A stretch of 64,000 nt of DNA from the NCBI GenBank assembly GCA_018806915.1, contig JAGKQI010000053.1:372001-436000 (forward strand), given 5' to 3'. Below, one piece after another: positions 52,301-61,090 of this stretch. Under the pieces are notes generated by a model. The model ran no database searches. It worked only from the letters and a program-made list of their open reading frames with translations, and was not told where the DNA came from. This stretch comes from Phytophthora colocasiae. Its lineage: Eukaryota; Oomycota; Peronosporomycetes; Peronosporales; Peronosporaceae. The position numbers and the translations under genes were made by a program. The stretch's first letter is position 1, and each line of letters begins with the position of its first letter.

Positions 52301-53521
52301 GTGGTGATCGTGTATGCTAGTGACTGGGCGATTTCCGCCGCACTAATGCAGGAACACGACCAGATCTACCACCCGGTCGCGTTTGCCAGCCGAACCTTGA
52401 AGACGAACGAGCTAAACTATAATGTTGCCGAAAAGGAGGTGTTGGCTCTACTTCGGATCTTGGATCTACACTACACCCTGTTGGTGGGACGTCGGATCAA
52501 GGTCCTAACCAGACACTCCACGCTTGCCTGGCTGTTCAAGTCCGCCGGCCTCCAAGGGCGCCTAGGACAATGGTCTGCACTTCTATCCCCATGGACACTC
52601 GAGATCACGAAGTGTACGAAGGGAGAGGATGAGATACTGGGGGCGATCGCAGCTAATATAACGCCTAGATTGGAGATCGACGAAGCCCTGATCGCGATCG
52701 CGCCACAGAAGGAACCAAGACGTAAGATCCAGGTGCCGATTCCCACCGTAGATCCAGGTGAGGAGCTGTGGGTAGTAAATTTCGACGGTTCGGCACGCGT
52801 GAAACGAGGAGGAGGCGCTTTCAGCGCGATCGTGTGGAGTTTGCCGGAGTGGAAAGTGATCAAGGCTAGATCAGACTATGCGGAGAGTCTTACTGTCAAT
52901 GAAGCGGAATACCGTGGACTCTTGCTAGGTTTTGGCATGATCGCACAGTTAGAACGCCGCCGTTTGGTCATTTGTGGCGATTCGAACCTAGTGATCCGAC
53001 AAGTCCGGGGCGAGATCGACTGTAAGGCGCCAGGATTGACGTTACTGAAACAGAAAGTGCTGGATCATTTGCGGAATTGGGGAGATCACGAGCTTGTCCA
53101 TGTGAAGAGAGACTGGAATGGGAGTGCAGATAGCCTGGCGAGTGCCGCGCTGCAACGAGGAAGCGGGATCGAGGTCCACGATGAGGCAGATCGATGCGAT
53201 CTGATCACCTTGAATCGACTTGATGAGGTGTTGATTCCTCGAGTTGAAGATCGAACTGTGCAAGTGTCGGCTGTAGCCACGCGTGCAGCCCGAGCGCGAC
53301 CTGGTGCCGCTGTCCTGCGAGAGGAACTAATCCGGGAGATGCGGGTTGATCGGATCAGGCGAGCCCAGAACGAGGAGGTCTGGATCGCAGGACTAAAGAA
53401 GTACCTGGCTGGGCAGATCGCGGATCTTACTCGAGCCGAATCCGGATCCTACGCCAAGATCGCCTCCGAGTACGAGGTAGATGAACAAGATCTGCTGTTT
53501 TACTGTCCACCAGGGCCGTGA
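49271..53521 (+). CDS. PR-RT-RNase H-second RNase H of B
   Basis: 1416 codons. The protease DTG lies at about residue 140 (LLLDTGAEVSIL) and an acidic linker fills 330-590. RT starts near 605, and the catalytic YIDD is at 798-801. A segment of about 30 residues (SQSGNTEDSADVFESGIPED...) is inserted just before the catalytic strand. The gypsy RNase H is at about 1005-1100 (VYASDWAISAAL) and an archaeal-type RNase H at about 1165-1310 (VNFDGSARVKRGGG, NEAEYRGL, CGDSNLVI, DWNGSADSLA). The frame ends in TGA (53519-53521), in frame with integrase 24 bases later. It overlaps gag in the -1 frame and is probably made as Gag-Pol. Confidence 0.9.
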   Translation: MPHGRILQPDPQVVRSDSTRWVVPREGGEDVKLGRSPVWKPVRAERSEYCIYAYVNKKSRDQDRENSDLRGNTCKLHSYTAKIASLPRVDEFSRSGAEVVLDLKEGESRGYWKYHAPGKWFRQAKISGKINHERAILLLDTGAEVSILDTTFARKVGCHFDTSQRQECVGIGDNVYTTEGRTRIKITLAGYLVYFFDIWIGDLSGQDAILGMDFMIPAGVRMDLAKGSMCLPNEVGIPLSGRKRLYGEKVRSVKLEEDLHIPVGGSEETASRVKLSATEKLWVTRGDQWVPTVVNGPGRTRYLVITNLSEKILRLDHRLHVGMVLDQEKVPRFPGFVSVGSRRYMEWQNLALEATVDARPEPQESVEIPLPSVERPTYVTPRSILRRGGATKTDPDPAPISTLEPRSPTDTAEVKVAFIDPRPDPMDTPPITISSDKAPSGEAGGGETETNESLPDQAPGRTDRTCEEEIEVKTEKPDFQIEIQHVSDADVVPTVKDTPILTAKDDRSPDPSTNEPDPTSPEGIENADQTYLHESGDFSAEDLADNLAVVPEIQISTTEEVRIEDLQVGNPGSATPEEIEKLRQIIWKKRHLLIGKGNALPPAAKGVICDIDVGDAKPIAQRVRKVAPQFREKVSDLIKGLLAAKIIRPSTSPWASPIVVIIKKNGVDIRLCIDYRLVNGLTRLMIYPMPLINDLLEDLDKVLWYCSLDMASGFWVVSMTDRARAISAFITPFGLFEWNRMPFGLKNAPQIYQRLVDNSLYGFLKISQSGNTEDSADVFESGIPEDPGRPSVLGRRSYIDDILITAGTWDQMCDRVEDLLEACDKWNLSISVAKSFWGMDKVEYLGHKVSIDGLEANPKDLKSLTDLPFPGSLRSMQSFLGSLNYYSRFIEDYAIYASVLYELREVEFAELKKRPDLRKIMDSTDPITRDLVALKLNQDGSPDTSTQKGDSTPDPDLGAMPPPCSSEIEANLAPKAGDERWGRAHRAFTALKTKIASTPILRHFDMTKLPVVIVYASDWAISAALMQEHDQIYHPVAFASRTLKTNELNYNVAEKEVLALLRILDLHYTLLVGRRIKVLTRHSTLAWLFKSAGLQGRLGQWSALLSPWTLEITKCTKGEDEILGAIAANITPRLEIDEALIAIAPQKEPRRKIQVPIPTVDPGEELWVVNFDGSARVKRGGGAFSAIVWSLPEWKVIKARSDYAESLTVNEAEYRGLLLGFGMIAQLERRRLVICGDSNLVIRQVRGEIDCKAPGLTLLKQKVLDHLRNWGDHELVHVKRDWNGSADSLASAALQRGSGIEVHDEADRCDLITLNRLDEVLIPRVEDRTVQVSAVATRAARARPGAAVLREELIREMRVDRIRRAQNEEVWIAGLKKYLAGQIADLTRAESGSYAKIASEYEVDEQDLLFYCPPGP

Positions 53522-53545
53522 TCAAGTGGTGATCGCGATCGCCTG

Positions 53546-54961
53546 ATGAGACTTGTAGTTCCAGAAACGCTACAGCAGGATGTCCTCCACCACTACCATA
53601 CGACTCTGGAAGGGGGACATCAGGGGATCGGACGCACTTATCAGCGGATCCGAGATCATTTCCACTGGAGGGGATTATATCGGAGCGTGCAGCGATACGT
53701 AGGCGAGTGTGTAGACTGTGAGACTGGAAAGGGGAGACCCACGATCCGGGGCGAGTCGCCGGGGAATCTGCAAGCGACATACCCATTCCAGATCATAGCG
53801 ATGGATCACATACCCTCTCTGCCCAGATCCAACAAAGGCAACACCGAACTACTGATCTGGGTCGATCTGTTCACGGGATATGTGATCGCAAAGGCCAGTT
53901 CCTCCCGATCGGCCCAGACCGTCGCGGAATCTTATGAAGAATGCGTGTTCCGCAGATTTGGTGCTAGCGAGATGATCAGGCACGATCGAGAACCGGGCTT
54001 CATGTCCGACTTCTTCAGATCGTTCAATAGGATCCTGGGGCAGCGACAACGGGCAACGATGGCCTACCGACCACAGGCCAATGGGACTGCGGAACGGATG
54101 GTGCAAACAGCCACTAGGGCGATCAAGATGTATGTTCAAGATCTCGATCAAAAGGACTGGGATGAATACGCGGAGAGATTAACTTTCGCTATTAACACGG
54201 CTCACGATCGGGTTCGGGGAGACACTCCTCACTATTTGGTACACGGATGGGATCCGAGATCGACGTTGGAAGCGACGATCCCGATCGGGTCGACCAGGCG
54301 CCATGACCGTGATCCAAGACGGTGGAGATATCGCGTTCAGAGATACTACCAGCAGTCGAGAGAACAGGTCAACGCTAAGCTGCGAGAGGCGATCGCAGAC
54401 CGAGCTGATCGGCACAATGAGGATGTCGATCCGCATCAGATCGAAGCTGGATCACGAGTTTGGCTATACCTAGATCGTGTGAAGGAAGGGTATGCACGTA
54501 AACTCGCTCACCTTTGGCACGGCCCGTTCCGTGTTGCAGAAAAGCTCAATGAATTCACGATCAAGCTGGAGATCGCGGGATCTGATTACCATATCTTCCC
54601 GGTGGTCCATGTTTCTAAGCTAAAGCTGGTACGGAATTTCCCGGATCGACCGCGGATCGAGTTGACGGCAGATGAAGCAGATCGGCTCGATTTCGATGAG
54701 ATCCTCCTCCCGGAGGACAGTTGGGTCCCAGATCTGGATGCCGATGAGTACGAAGTCGAACGGATCTCGGACATGCGAAGTGGGAAACGAACTCGCTACG
54801 GCCGGATCTATCGTGAATTCCTGGTGCACTGGGTCGGTTATGATGAGCCAACTTGGGTCGACGAAGCTGACCTTAACTGTGGGGCCATATTGAGCGCGTT
54901 CCTACGTGACCACGCTAATCGGAACCGGTTCGGCGTGATGCAGTCGCATGAAGAAGTGTAA
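53546..54961 (+). CDS. integrase with chromodomain of B
   Basis: 471 residues with the same layout as the E copy: HHCC head (H-rich 15-25, CVDC 55-58) and D87, D147, E183. It ends with FPVVHVSKLKLV and a chromodomain-like tail (YREFLVHWVGYDEPTWVDE). It lies in the same frame as the upstream polyprotein, from which only the TGA at 53519 separates it, so it may be reached by readthrough or be cut off by a point mutation. The ATG at 53546 may not be a real start. Integrase inserts the cDNA; the chromodomain would guide target choice. Confidence 0.9.
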   Translation: MRLVVPETLQQDVLHHYHTTLEGGHQGIGRTYQRIRDHFHWRGLYRSVQRYVGECVDCETGKGRPTIRGESPGNLQATYPFQIIAMDHIPSLPRSNKGNTELLIWVDLFTGYVIAKASSSRSAQTVAESYEECVFRRFGASEMIRHDREPGFMSDFFRSFNRILGQRQRATMAYRPQANGTAERMVQTATRAIKMYVQDLDQKDWDEYAERLTFAINTAHDRVRGDTPHYLVHGWDPRSTLEATIPIGSTRRHDRDPRRWRYRVQRYYQQSREQVNAKLREAIADRADRHNEDVDPHQIEAGSRVWLYLDRVKEGYARKLAHLWHGPFRVAEKLNEFTIKLEIAGSDYHIFPVVHVSKLKLVRNFPDRPRIELTADEADRLDFDEILLPEDSWVPDLDADEYEVERISDMRSGKRTRYGRIYREFLVHWVGYDEPTWVDEADLNCGAILSAFLRDHANRNRFGVMQSHEEV

Positions 54962-55313
54962 GGGAAGTCAGGCGAGGCGACAGGGTTGCCTCGCCGTGAT
55001 CGAGGAAGCTGATGTGGAGGAGAATCCAGATCAGAACGAGAGTTTTATATTTGTGTATATACATGTGTGTAGGGAATTTGACGTTGGAAGATGGTGATCC
55101 GGGATGTCGAGATGGAGATGAAAGGGGATCACATTCCTAAAATGATAGAGTACGATGGAATGACTGTGGGAATGGAGATTACGGATCACGAGTGGAGATT
55201 ATGAGAATTACGAATGGAGATGGAAGAATGTAGAACGGCCCTGGAGGGGGTTCCGAATCCGAACTCGGGGAGAAGCCCCGAGCCTTGCTGCAGGTGATCG
55301 GAGTTCGCACGAC
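54962..55313. other. intergenic segment between pol and aORF of B
   Basis: No coding sign. Both genes end here in convergent fashion. It contains an AT-rich GTTTTATATTTGTGTATATAC stretch near 55040 and purine-rich repeats of GGAGAT around 55100-55230. Confidence 0.6.
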
Positions 55314-58117
55314 TTACGGAGAAGCGGCCCCAGCGGGAGGAGGATTGAACTTGCCGATAAGGCGGGGAATCCTGGTAGCGGGATGGTTGACCGGGTCTTG
55401 CCGATACTGGTTACGCCACGGATCCGCCTCGTCACACTCCTCCAGAGCCTCGATCAGGTTCGCCGGCTCTGGGACGTTCGCGTTGGGATCCGCCAGGTTG
55501 GCACGCCGAGAGACCACGCCGGGATACCAACGAACCACATCCACCGACGGAATGGGGAGGTGAAGGAAGAACGGATCCAACAGGATGTCGAGATCGAACC
55601 ACTGGTCGCGCATTATGGCGGGGAAGGAGGCGAGGAACTGGCGCCAAGCAGACCCAGCCCGACTCCGCCTGGCCTTGCGAGCAACGTAATACCGCTGCAG
55701 TTCAAGATCCGCATCCGGCATGGCAGAGGTGATCTCGAAGTTATGGGTGGCCTCCCAAAATGCCTGACGGTGCCGTTCCTCCAGGACGCGATAGGTGGCG
55801 GCCACGGCCGCGAGGGGTGTTCCCTCCCTCTCATGCAGATCGAGGTCGAACGTAAGGGGACCCGGGTTCGCGAAGTCGTTCCACGGCTCCAGAGCCAGCA
55901 GATCAAGCACGTTCACGCCCGTGATCAACTCGTGGAGGTATTCGGTGCGGGGGGTCGGTGCAGGCCCAGCCTGTATCTGGGAAGGGAACAGCCAACCCGA
56001 AGGGATCAACAACCGTTTGCCCAGAGAACTGGCGATCAGACCCACGATCGAATACTGCCCGATCACCTGCGGATCCCACGGCACGATGTCAGCGGCCGCG
56101 AAGGTACGCTGCCGATCGTACCCTGGAATGAAGGAGGCGACCGGGAACAGGGGTGGTCGGAGCCCGAGGGGCGGGGAACCGCCGGGAGGAGGTGGCGGCG
56201 GTGACGGGGAACCCGGAGGTGATCCCGGAGACGGCGGGCCTGATCCATCCGGAGATGGGCTTGAGCCGTCCGGAGACCCCGATCCACGAGTGCCAGAAGG
56301 TCCGCCTCTCGGAACCTGACTGGACTCGCGCCGGTGCGTCGAGATAGACCGTTGGCGGCCCATGTGTAGAATCTCGTCCTCCTCGGAGTCCTCCGCCTCG
56401 TTGGAACGTTCCGATTCGGCCTCAGAACTAGTTCCATTGCTGGATTCTGGACTCTCGTCCTCTTCGGACGGCGATGAGAATGGGTGCTGGGGATCGTAGT
56501 CGGAGTCTTCCTCTTCCTCATCCGGCGAATCACCCTCGGCGGGGAGCGATCCGGACTGATCCGTCGGTGCTGGGGTCGGATCAGGGGCTAGAGTGTCAGT
56601 TTCCCCCCCTCCGGCTTGCCCAGAAGCTTGATCCGCCAACAGATCCAGCGGACTCGCCGTTGATCCTGCCGGGGTCGGGACCACCGTGGGTGTGACAGGC
56701 TGGGTTGACCCGGGAGCTTCGGTAGCTGCAGGTTTTAGATCACGGGGAGCTGAGGAGCTCCGAGCTGGACGCTTGCGTGAGGAAAGGAACGGCCGGGGAA
56801 GCGGAGGCGCTTCGAGATCTTTTGGTGGCACGAGCCGCCCGTCGATCCGCGATCCACGAGGACAACCGAGCAGAGGAATCCTCGGCGTGATGCAGCTGTT
56901 GTTCGGCTTCGGCATAATCAGCGTCCAGCTCTTGATGAGCCTGTCGAAGCTCCGCGTTCTGTCGCTGGAGTTGGTCGAGTTCCTGTGTCGCCGCATCCCG
57001 GGCGGAACGGGCCACGTCAAGGTCTGCGAGGACAGATAAACGATCTTGGGTGGCATCGTCCAGGTCGACCTGGATTCGATCACGGTCTACCGTTACTCGA
57101 TTGAGATCTTGCACCGCCTGATCCCGGCGGGCCTAATCCAGGTCTGCGACGGCCTGATCCCGCTCGGCAATGGCGGCACGATGCTGGACGGAGAGCTGGT
57201 CCCGGTCGTGCTGGATTATTTCCAGATTTCCCAAGGCGTCTGCCAGATCTTGCTTCAGGCTGGATACGGCGGCGGCATCGGCGGTTGCACCCAAAGGCGG
57301 GGCGCGAGAATCCGGTGCGGATACGTCCTCCAAGGCGAGGTGTGCCCGAGCCAGTTCAGCCTGGTGATCCTCTGCCTCGCGTTCCAGGTACGCGACCCGT
57401 CAACTCCAACCTCAACCGAGCCTCCTCTGCCGTCGGGCGAGTCAACTCCAACCTCAACCGAGCCTCCTCTGCCGTCGGGCGAGTCTGATCAGCGGGCATG
57501 GCCATAGCCGCTTGTGGACCTTGGGAGGAATCGTTCCTCTGCCAGCGATCAAGGCTACGCTGAGTGAGGGTCAGGTCATGACGCACAGCGGCGAGCTCCC
57601 GTTCGCGATCCTGAAGCTCATCCCGGAGTTCAATCTCCGTCTCCCCGGCTATGCGAAGTTCGGCCAGCCGGAAGTCGAGATCCTCGAGCGCAGAGTCTAG
57701 CCGCGCCTGGATCCGGGCCAGTCGCTGCTCAGACTCCCGTCGTTCGGCGTCGTGCTGGGCCCGCTGATCCTGCAAGGCGGCGATCGCGTCCCCACCGATA
57801 GCATCTCCGGTTCCCGATCGCAGATGAGCGATTTCGGCGTTCAGCCGCAAGATCTCCTCCGCTTGGTCGTCCCGGAAGCGCTCCATATCCTCCATGTCGG
57901 ATCGCAACCGGCGAACGGTGTCGTCCAGGTGGTCCCGATCGCGACTCAAGGTTTCGCGCATCCGTTGGCTGTGGGCCAGCCTCGCTTGCAAGGTGACCAG
58001 CTCGGGGTTTACCCCGGGGGTTGAGAAGCGGGAGGCCGTGGATCGGGCGGATCGGATCGAGTGCTCGCTCGAGGGCGTTCTCGGCGTCAAAGGGGGCGAG
58101 GGAGGCGGATCGGACAT
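55314..58117 (-). pseudogene. antisense ORF (aORF) of B, unknown protein
   Basis: Reads toward pol from an ATG at 58117, 105 bp inside the 3' LTR. Order: Ser/Pro head (MSDPPPSPPLTPRTPSSEHS); coiled coil (57550-58000, RDHLDDTVRRLRSDMEDMER and so on); a 42-bp in-frame tandem duplication (57395-57480); a second coiled coil (56880-57330); an acidic/Ser-rich and Pro-rich middle (56150-56650); and a conserved C-terminal domain (55314-56150) with LTFDLDLHEREGTPL, HNFEITSAMPDADLELQRYY and ILLDPFFLHLP. Frame changes occur near 57370 and between 56740 and 56800, and a TAG lies at 57133-57135. All are shared with D except for extra changes in D. The last frame is open for 589 codons. No known family was recognised. 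Confidence 0.72.
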
Positions 58118-58209
58118 CGTGAGGGAGTGGTGGCACTTGAACGACTTGTGTTCCAGGTGGTGAATGTGGAAATAAACCCGAAGTGAGCTGCGGCAGCTCA
58201 ACTTACGTG

Positions 58210-59391
58210 CTGGGGGCGGATGTGGTGAAGCGGACGAAGATTTTTCCCGGAGAGGCGATATCAGCCACGAACCCGAATAGAGTCGGAACGAGCGACAGGG
58301 GGACCTGTGATACCCAGATCTGGGTCGAATCAGACGAAGGTACGAGGGGTCCCGCCGGGGAACAGGCAACGGAGACACCGGCGGAGGAGCAAGTGGAGCG
58401 GTGTTCGTGGGTGATCCGAATCCTGTCGCGGTGTTCGTGGGTGATCCGAATCCTGCCGGAGGAAGAATGGGGAAATCAAGGATGTTCTCGCGCGATCAAC
58501 GATGACGGGGTCCCAAGTGAGCACGATCGGCTTACCCTGGCGCCCCGAAGCCTCTAACAGCACGATCCTACTTCCCCGGGCGGCGACGAAGCGGGATCAC
58601 GCAGGATCACGCAATGATCCTCTCCGGTATGAGTACGAGATCAGCTCCGGATCAAGGTCAGCCCCAGGCGCGGCGCAGACTCTTCTGGTGGCCTGATCCG
58701 GATTCTTTGAAGGATTACCAAGCGGGATCAGGCAGCGATCAAGCCTCGGTTAGGTGCGAGATCAAGATTCGGTTAAGTGCGAGATCAAGCTTCGGTTAAG
58801 TGCGAGATCAAGCTTCGGTTAAGTGCGAGATCAAGCTTCGGTTAAGTACGGAATCGGCTCAAGATCAGGGTTAGGGGAACCAAGCTAGGGATCAGCTCTG
58901 TAGCCAGTGTCATGTGATCGTAGGATAGTAAATCAGGATGGGATTAGTAGGCATAGGAATAACCATAAACAGAATCGAATTTGCCCTGAACCACTCAAGT
59001 GTCTTCGCTACGCCTGGAACCGGGAACTACATTGACCCTACAAGCGTCAGGAAGGTAAGGATACGTGACCTAGCATAGTGGTTAAGTCTGGATAATATAT
59101 TGGCCAGCTTTGCCCTATCTAGTGAACTATCCTTTAAGTGCATACATCGGATCGGAAGGAATTGGGTGTTTAGCCTAAGGATCCCGTCGAATCTCGCCCC
59201 CTCAAGATCCCCGCTATCGGAAGCGGCAAGCAACGTAAAGGAAGGGACCGAATCCCTAATACTGGACTATTGGAAGACCTGGATCAAGAACCAGGCACCC
59301 GGATCAAGGCTCGAGAACTCGCCTACGACCGGGATCAAGTACCCCGATGTGGAGTGAAGAACTTCCACGCTACCTCAAACCCCTGCGTCAC
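58210..59391 (+). repeat. polypurine tract and truncated 3' LTR of B
   Basis: GCTGGGGGCGGA precedes the LTR start at 58222. The LTR follows the 5' copy, with a 30-bp tandem duplication at about 58399-58458 (absent from the 5' LTR), until CTGCGTCAC at 59391. There it stops about 200 bp short of the expected CACCACA and joins a piece of E RNase H. Confidence 0.9.
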
Positions 59392-59445
59392 TTGCCCGTG
59401 GTGATTGTGTATGCTAGTGACTGGGCGATTTCCGCCGCACTGATG
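59392..59445 (+). pseudogene. 54-bp fragment of E-type RNase H at the palindrome centre
   Basis: It encodes LPVVIVYASDWAISAALM in plus orientation, the residues immediately upstream of those at 45684 on the minus strand. It ends in GATG, the complement of the CATC to the left of B. It is therefore the right-hand flank of the B insertion, carried along in inverted orientation. Confidence 0.85.
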
Positions 59446-60986
59446 TGTGGTGGAGCGGATCTGGCCAAAATCTGGTTGAGGCCGATCGCGATCGCCACTT
59501 GCGCCCAGACACCGACTAACGGAGGGGGTCCCCCGATGATCCGTGATCTTGCTGCATGTAGTGTTCACCTTGTGTACCCGTCGGTAGGCGGGTTACGCTC
59601 TTCCAGGTGACTTCTGAAGGTGTCTTGTAGGTCGGAAGAAAGTCTTGCGTGACGCAGGGGTTTGAGGTAGCGTGGAAGTTCTTCACTCCACCTCGGGGTA
59701 CTTGATCCCGGTCGTAGGCGAGTTCTCGAGCCTTGATCCGGGTGCCTGGTTCTTGATCCAGGTCTTCCAATAGTCCAGTATTAGGGATTCGGTCCCTTCC
59801 TTTACGTTGCTTGCCGCTTCCGATAGCGGGGATCTTGAGGGGGCGAGATTCGACGGGATCCTTAGGCTAAACACCCAATTCCTTCCGATCCGATGTATGC
59901 ACTTAAAGGATAGTTCACTAGATAGGGCAAAGCTGGCCAATATATTGAACGTCGGATGGGATGGCAGACCTCACTGCTACCTCAAGTCGGGGACTGGTAC
60001 AAGAACTACAAACACTGGTGCAATTTCTTCTACTGTGACTTCCAGCTCGGCTTCGAATCATATCCAAGCCAAAATCCGCAGTGGGGCTGCTAAGTCCAGA
60101 GCTGTTAACCATTATCCAGACTTAACCACTATGCTAGGTCACGTATCCTTACCTTCCTGACGCTTGTAGGGCCAATGTAGTTCCCGGTTCCAGGCGTAGC
60201 GAAGACACTTGAGTGGTTCAGGGCAAATTCGATTCTGTTTATGGTTATTCCTATGCCTACTAATCCCATCCTGATTTACTATCCTACGATCACATGACAC
60301 TGGCTACAGAGCTGATCCCTAGCTTGGTTCCCCTAACCCTGATCTTGAGCCGATTCCGTACTTAACCGAAGCTTGATCTCGCACTTAACCGAAGCTTGAT
60401 CTCGCACTTAACCGAAGCTTGATCTCGCACTTAACCGAAGCTTGATCTCGCACCTAACCGAGGCTTGATCGCTGCCTGATCCCGCTTGGTAATCCTTCAA
60501 AGAATCCGGATCAGGCCACCAGAAGAGTCTGCGCCGCGCCTGGGGCTGACCTTGATCCGGAGCTGATCTCGTACTCATACCGGAGAGGATCATTGCGCGA
60601 TCCTGCGTGATCTCGCTTCGTCGCCGCCCGGGGAAGTAGGATCGTGCTGTTAGAGGCTTCGGGGCGCCAGGGTAAGCCGATCGTGCTCACTTGGGACCCC
60701 GTCATCGTTGATCGCGCGAGAACATCCTTGATTTCCCCATTCTTCCTCCGGCAGGATTCGGATCACCCACGAACACCGCGACAGGATTCGGATCACCCAC
60801 GAACACCGCTCCACTTGCTCCTCCGCCGGTGTCTCCGTTGCCTGTTCCCCGGCGGGACCCCTCGTACCTTCGTCTGATTCGACCCAGATCTGGGTATCAC
60901 AGGCCCCCCTGTCGCTCGTTCCGACTCTATTCGGGTTCGTGGCTGATATCGCCTCTCCGGGAAAAATCTTCGTCCGCTTCACCACA
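59446..60986 (-). repeat. 3' LTR of D
   Basis: It runs TGTGGTGGAGCGG to TTCACCACA and is complete at both ends. It is longer than the B 5' LTR because of the insertion at 59947-60110 and the 30-bp duplication. Confidence 0.9.
59947..60110. other. 164-bp unknown insertion in the D LTR
   Basis: Interrupts the LTR between TATATT and ATTATCCAG, with ATT on both sides (59944-59946, 60111-60113). It lacks the GATC richness of its surroundings and has no terminal repeats that I see. Open in one frame for about 55 codons without recognisable features. Confidence 0.6.
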
Positions 60987-61090
60987 TCCGCCCCCAGCAC
61001 GTAAGTTGAGCTGCCGCAGCTCACTTCGGGTTTATTTCCACATTCACCACCTGGAACACAAGTCGTTCAAGTGCCACCACTCCCCTCACG

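Larger units (their letters stand above)
45685..59391 (+). mobile_element. Ty3/gypsy element B (dual RNase H clade with aORF)
   Basis: The order is LTR (45685-47028), PBS, gag, PR-RT-RNase H-second RNase H, TGA, integrase-chromodomain, convergent spacer, antisense ORF, polypurine tract, 3' LTR (58222-59391, cut short). Left flank ends CATC; the inverted copy D has GATG, its complement, at the matching outer edge, so CATC is the probable target duplication. Gag-pol is close to complete; the defects seen are an 11-bp tandem duplication in gag (48411-48432), the conserved TGA and the lost LTR end. It serves as the reference copy for A, D and E. Confidence 0.9.

Noticed and set aside
55383..56204. 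273-codon plus-strand ORF opposite the aORF of B (and its mirror in D)
   Set aside because: The aORF frame on the other strand is the one conserved between A/E and B/D; this one looks like its GC-rich shadow.
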